Shown in pieces: positions 62,733 to 64,000 of a stretch of 64,000 nt of DNA. Within the stretch, counting starts at the first letter, position 1. Each line of letters begins with the position of its first letter. The notes under the pieces were generated by a model that was given only the letters and a program-made list of their open reading frames with translations, ran no database searches and was not told the DNA's origin. This DNA comes from Enterocloster clostridioformis (GTDB taxonomy: Bacteria; Bacillota; Clostridia; Lachnospirales; Lachnospiraceae). The stretch is from assembly GCF_020297485.1 (NCBI RefSeq), contig NZ_JAIWZC010000001.1:3162001-3226000 (forward strand). Direction: 5' to 3'. The position numbers and the translations under genes are program-made.

Positions 62733-63887
62733 TTACCACAGCAAAATATGCTTCCCTCTCAAACGCATAACCGCTTCTGCAAAAAAGTAATCTCCGTAAA
62801 TAATCGGAACATTTGCATTTTCTTTGCTGTGATAAAGGACGGTTCCTCCTGTAACAATACCATCTTCCTCAGGGTTCCAATTACAGAACTTACTTTCACA
62901 GGCTTTCAAAATTTTGACTGCCGATTTATCATACAATTCCTTCTCATATTCATCCACATGTTCCGCCAGCTCAAGCAATCCTGCCGCAATCGCCATTCCT
63001 GCAGTTGAATCAAATTTTGCAAAATGCTCCGGAGAACGGAAATCTACTACCGGCAGCCAGTCATTCAATGACAGATTCGCAATACAATAGTGGGCAGAAC
63101 GTTTTGAAGCATCCAAAAACTTTTTTTCTCCTGTATATCGATAGCTTAAGGCAAATCCGTATAATGCCCATGCCTGGCCTCTGCTCCAAGATGAACCGGA
63201 AGCAAACCCTTGTCCCCTTGGATTATCCACAAACTCCCCTGTCTTCGGGTTTAGCACAATGATATGATTCGTGCTCCCGTCTTCCCTTAGTCCATACCGT
63301 AAGATTGTATTTGCATGGCGGACGGCGATGTCTCCAAATCTTGAATCACCTGTTTCCAAACCGGCCCAATATAACAGCGGTAAATTCATCATGCTGTCAA
63401 TAATAACCCATCCTGATACATCTTCTTTTGTCCATGAAGGCTGATTCCAGGCCCGTATGTATTCTCCGGTAGGATTATATCGCCCGGCTAAAATTGTAGC
63501 CGCATGGAGCCCCCGTATTTTTGACTGCCTGTTCTCTGTAATACGGTAATCGGCAACCGCAGATAATGAAAACATAAACCCTACATCATGATACAGTCCT
63601 TCGAATCCATGAAGGGCCCCGTCCAATCTTGTTTCAATTTTCCTGGCAGTATCAGCATAGATACAATCCCCTGTCTCATAAAATAAGTGCCAGAGAATTC
63701 CCGCCCAAAAACCATTGGTCCACATATAGATACCTTCCCTGGTATCTATATCCCTGTATTTCCCATCTTTGGGTATATACGGTATGATATCATTGAGCCT
63801 CTCAGCTTCTTGTTTTACTTTCGTCTTTAGCTTATCAAATACACCGTCCAGCCAATTTGGAACTTCCATTTTCAAAGATTCATCCAT
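62733..63887 (-). CDS. Unsaturated glycuronyl hydrolase, GH88 family
   Basis: This is a 384-residue cytoplasmic enzyme of normal GH88 length with an (alpha/alpha)6 barrel. The two catalytic Asp segments are LYHDVGFMFSLSA and SGWVIIDSMMNLPLLYWA. Other family blocks are WTNGFWAGILWHLFYETGD, GQGFASGSSWSRGQAWALYG and DSTAGMAIAAGLLELA. GH88 enzymes hydrate the unsaturated uronic acid left by polysaccharide lyases acting on heparin, chondroitin, hyaluronan or similar. It starts 10 bp after the preceding gene ends, so it is part of an operon entering from the right. Confidence 0.93.
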   Translation of the reverse strand: MDESLKMEVPNWLDGVFDKLKTKVKQEAERLNDIIPYIPKDGKYRDIDTREGIYMWTNGFWAGILWHLFYETGDCIYADTARKIETRLDGALHGFEGLYHDVGFMFSLSAVADYRITENRQSKIRGLHAATILAGRYNPTGEYIRAWNQPSWTKEDVSGWVIIDSMMNLPLLYWAGLETGDSRFGDIAVRHANTILRYGLREDGSTNHIIVLNPKTGEFVDNPRGQGFASGSSWSRGQAWALYGFALSYRYTGEKKFLDASKRSAHYCIANLSLNDWLPVVDFRSPEHFAKFDSTAGMAIAAGLLELAEHVDEYEKELYDKSAVKILKACESKFCNWNPEEDGIVTGGTVLYHSKENANVPIIYGDYFFAEAVMRLRGKHILLW

Positions 63888-63897
63888 CTGTAAATCC

Positions 63898-64000
63898 TCA
63901 CTCTTTTCCCTTTGCTATTTGAATTAACTTCCCATTTAATTCTCTGCACTGTTCATCCGTAACTTCTTTTTTCATGTAACTCAGGATACGCTCCAGCGGC
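63898..64000 (-). CDS. Unidentified gene, C-terminal 33 codons (runs off window)
   Basis: The minus-strand frame is open to the window edge and ends at TGA 63900-63898. The visible residues are PLERILSYMKKEVTDEQCRE then LNGKLIQIAKGKE. The 10-bp gap to the GH88 start shows that it is co-transcribed with GH88. It is too short to name. Confidence 0.6.
   Translation of the reverse strand, partial: PLERILSYMKKEVTDEQCRELNGKLIQIAKGKE

Noticed and set aside
1..64000. rRNA, tRNA or CRISPR arrays in the window
   Set aside because: I found no rRNA-like conserved stretches, no tRNA T-loop/acceptor pattern and no regularly spaced repeats by reading. A tRNAscan or CRISPR search was not possible here.

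Overview
The window looks like the accessory chromosome of an anaerobic gut Firmicute, most likely a Lachnospiraceae / Enterocloster-type Clostridium. The grounds are AGGAGG-type ribosome binding sites, a selenocysteine-dependent glycine/betaine reductase, an oxygen-sensitive sulfatase-maturating radical SAM enzyme, Tn916-like transfer-gene remnants and a very high load of clostridial insertion sequences. The genus is an inference from gene content only.

Layout. (1) 0-6.7 kb is housekeeping-like and all on the minus strand: a membrane-anchored phosphoesterase (cut by the window edge), a HAD phosphatase, xpt, a lipoprotein form of trigger factor, an M18 aminopeptidase, a leucine-rich-repeat protein, 5-formyltetrahydrofolate cyclo-ligase and a heavy-metal-associated-domain protein. 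(2) 5.75-8.16 kb is a degraded direct copy of 39.85-48.65 kb. The right copy is complete: cyclo-ligase, HMA protein, BCCT transporter, betaine reductase grdH (with an in-frame UGA read as selenocysteine) and grdI, a TetR regulator between two DUF3841 proteins, and a DUF6512 membrane protein. The left copy lost about 6.2 kb, including both reductase genes. (3) 8.3-16.4 kb holds a sulfatase, its maturase, a GntR/LacI-type regulator and a TctCBA uptake system, with a dead IS110 between tctA and the sulfatase. (4) 16.5-22.3 kb is a graveyard (chromate transporter tail, IS66, an abortive-infection-like gene, DUF1016, an ArdA-like gene) around a well-preserved type I toxin/antisense-RNA locus at 18.07-18.41 kb.

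(5) 22.4-31.3 kb is a defence island. It carries a Qat-type anti-phage operon (qatA, qatB, qatC, qatD) next to three serine recombinases. All four qat genes appear damaged: qatA has an internal deletion, qatB carries an IS630 element, qatC seems to lack its middle, and qatD is split by an IS200. (6) 31.4-36.4 kb holds two IS91-like elements of exactly 1577 bp in perfect tandem; the right end of the first is interrupted by a 1902-bp group II intron. (7) 37.1-39.5 kb and 53.5-55.8 kb are two related modules that pair a tyrosine recombinase with an IS91-type transposase. (8) 48.8-53.5 kb is a truncated IS256, an AbiE toxin-antitoxin pair with a third, nuclease-like gene, and a truncated IS4-like transposase. 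(9) 55.9-60.6 kb is the wreck of a Tn916/MobT-type mobilisable element: xis, mobT, XRE regulator, tcpC tail and sigma-factor stub, with a WYL regulator and a flavin-fold oxidase as cargo. (10) 62-64 kb enters a polysaccharide-lyase-type locus (GH88 unsaturated glycuronyl hydrolase) whose last gene is cut by a 136-bp MITE-like element.

Three near-identical 1369-bp IS630 elements (19.2, 25.6 and 60.6 kb) all sit in CTAG and carry a conserved T TTA AAA slippery site joining two reading frames. Overall, a metabolic core (betaine reduction, sulfate-ester use, uronide degradation) is interleaved with defence islands and elements that are being dismantled by successive insertions.
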